Assembly (NCBI GenBank): GCA_937896065.1
Contig: CALBLI010000044.1
Location: forward strand, 1-6,668
Reading direction: 5' to 3'
DNA: 6,668 nucleotides
Source of the DNA: an uncultured Caryophanales bacterium
GTDB taxonomy: Bacteria > Bacillota_I > Bacilli_A > RFN20 > CAG-288
The position numbers and the translations under genes were made by a program. The notes beneath the pieces were generated by a model, which was not told where the DNA came from, ran no database searches, and saw only the letters and a program-made list of their open reading frames with translations. How positions within the stretch are numbered: position 1 is the stretch's first letter; each line of letters begins with the position of its first letter. Positions 6,590 through 6,668 of the stretch are shown here, piece by piece.

Positions 6590-6663
6590 TGGAGCAGGCG
6601 ACGGGAATCGAACCCGCGTGATCAGCTTGGAAGGCTGAAGTTCTACCATTGAACTACGCCTGC
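6590..6663 (-). tRNA. tRNA-Gly (anticodon TCC)
   Basis: The 74-nt gene folds as a complete cloverleaf. The acceptor stem is GCAGGCG/CGCCTGC and the D-arm is GTTC...GAAC. The anticodon stem TCAGC/GCTGA encloses the loop CTTCCAA, giving anticodon TCC, which reads GGA (and probably other GGN) glycine codons. The T-arm GCGGG-TTCGATT-CCCGT has one G-T pair. The discriminator is T (6593) and the terminal CCA is encoded (6592-6590), as is usual in Firmicutes. The gene is intact. Its promoter, and any tRNA genes before it, lie beyond the window. Confidence 0.97.
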
Positions 6664-6668
6664 AACGA

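Noticed and set aside
1..6668. CRISPR array, insertion sequence or integrase
   Set aside because: There are no regularly spaced repeats, no transposase or recombinase motifs and no terminal inverted repeats. The only repeats seen are the hsdS pair and the promoter boxes.

Overview
The window carries a complete type I restriction-modification (R-M) locus on the minus strand, followed at the right edge by a tRNA-Gly gene, also on the minus strand. The DNA is strongly AT-rich. All large genes end in TAA, tryptophan is encoded by TGG, the Shine-Dalgarno sites are strong (AGGAGG/GGAGG), and the tRNA encodes its own CCA. This fits a low-GC Firmicutes/Bacilli-like bacterium using the standard bacterial code. 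I cannot name the genus from the sequence.

Reading in the direction of transcription (right to left): tRNA-Gly(TCC) at 6663-6590 is closed by a hairpin/T-tract terminator at 6576-6550. About 230 bases without recognisable content follow. Then come a promoter and hsdR (6251-3441), the motor/nuclease subunit. A second, near-consensus promoter lies just beyond the hsdR stop codon. It drives a tightly packed operon of three genes: a half-size HsdS-like protein with one target-recognition domain (3351-2755), hsdM (2752-1187, adenine methyltransferase) and full-length two-TRD hsdS (1170-70). Spacings are 2 and 16 nt, with each Shine-Dalgarno site placed inside or against the end of the previous gene. 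Subunit lengths (936/521/366 aa) and motifs fit the EcoR124I/SauI-like (type IC) family.

Three things go beyond a standard hsd locus. First, the extra half-HsdS gene sits between R and M. Second, a 38-nt direct repeat (37/38 identical) lies at the beginning of hsdS and again directly after its stop codon. There it opens a second, in-frame hsdS-like reading frame with no visible start codon, which looks like a silent specificity cassette that recombination could bring into use. Third, an 18-nt TGTAA-T-TTACA-type box occurs at the predicted transcription start of both hsdR and the S'-M-S operon, with an additional copy beside the operon's -35 element. This suggests one regulator controls restriction and modification together. 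No recombinase or regulator gene is inside the window.
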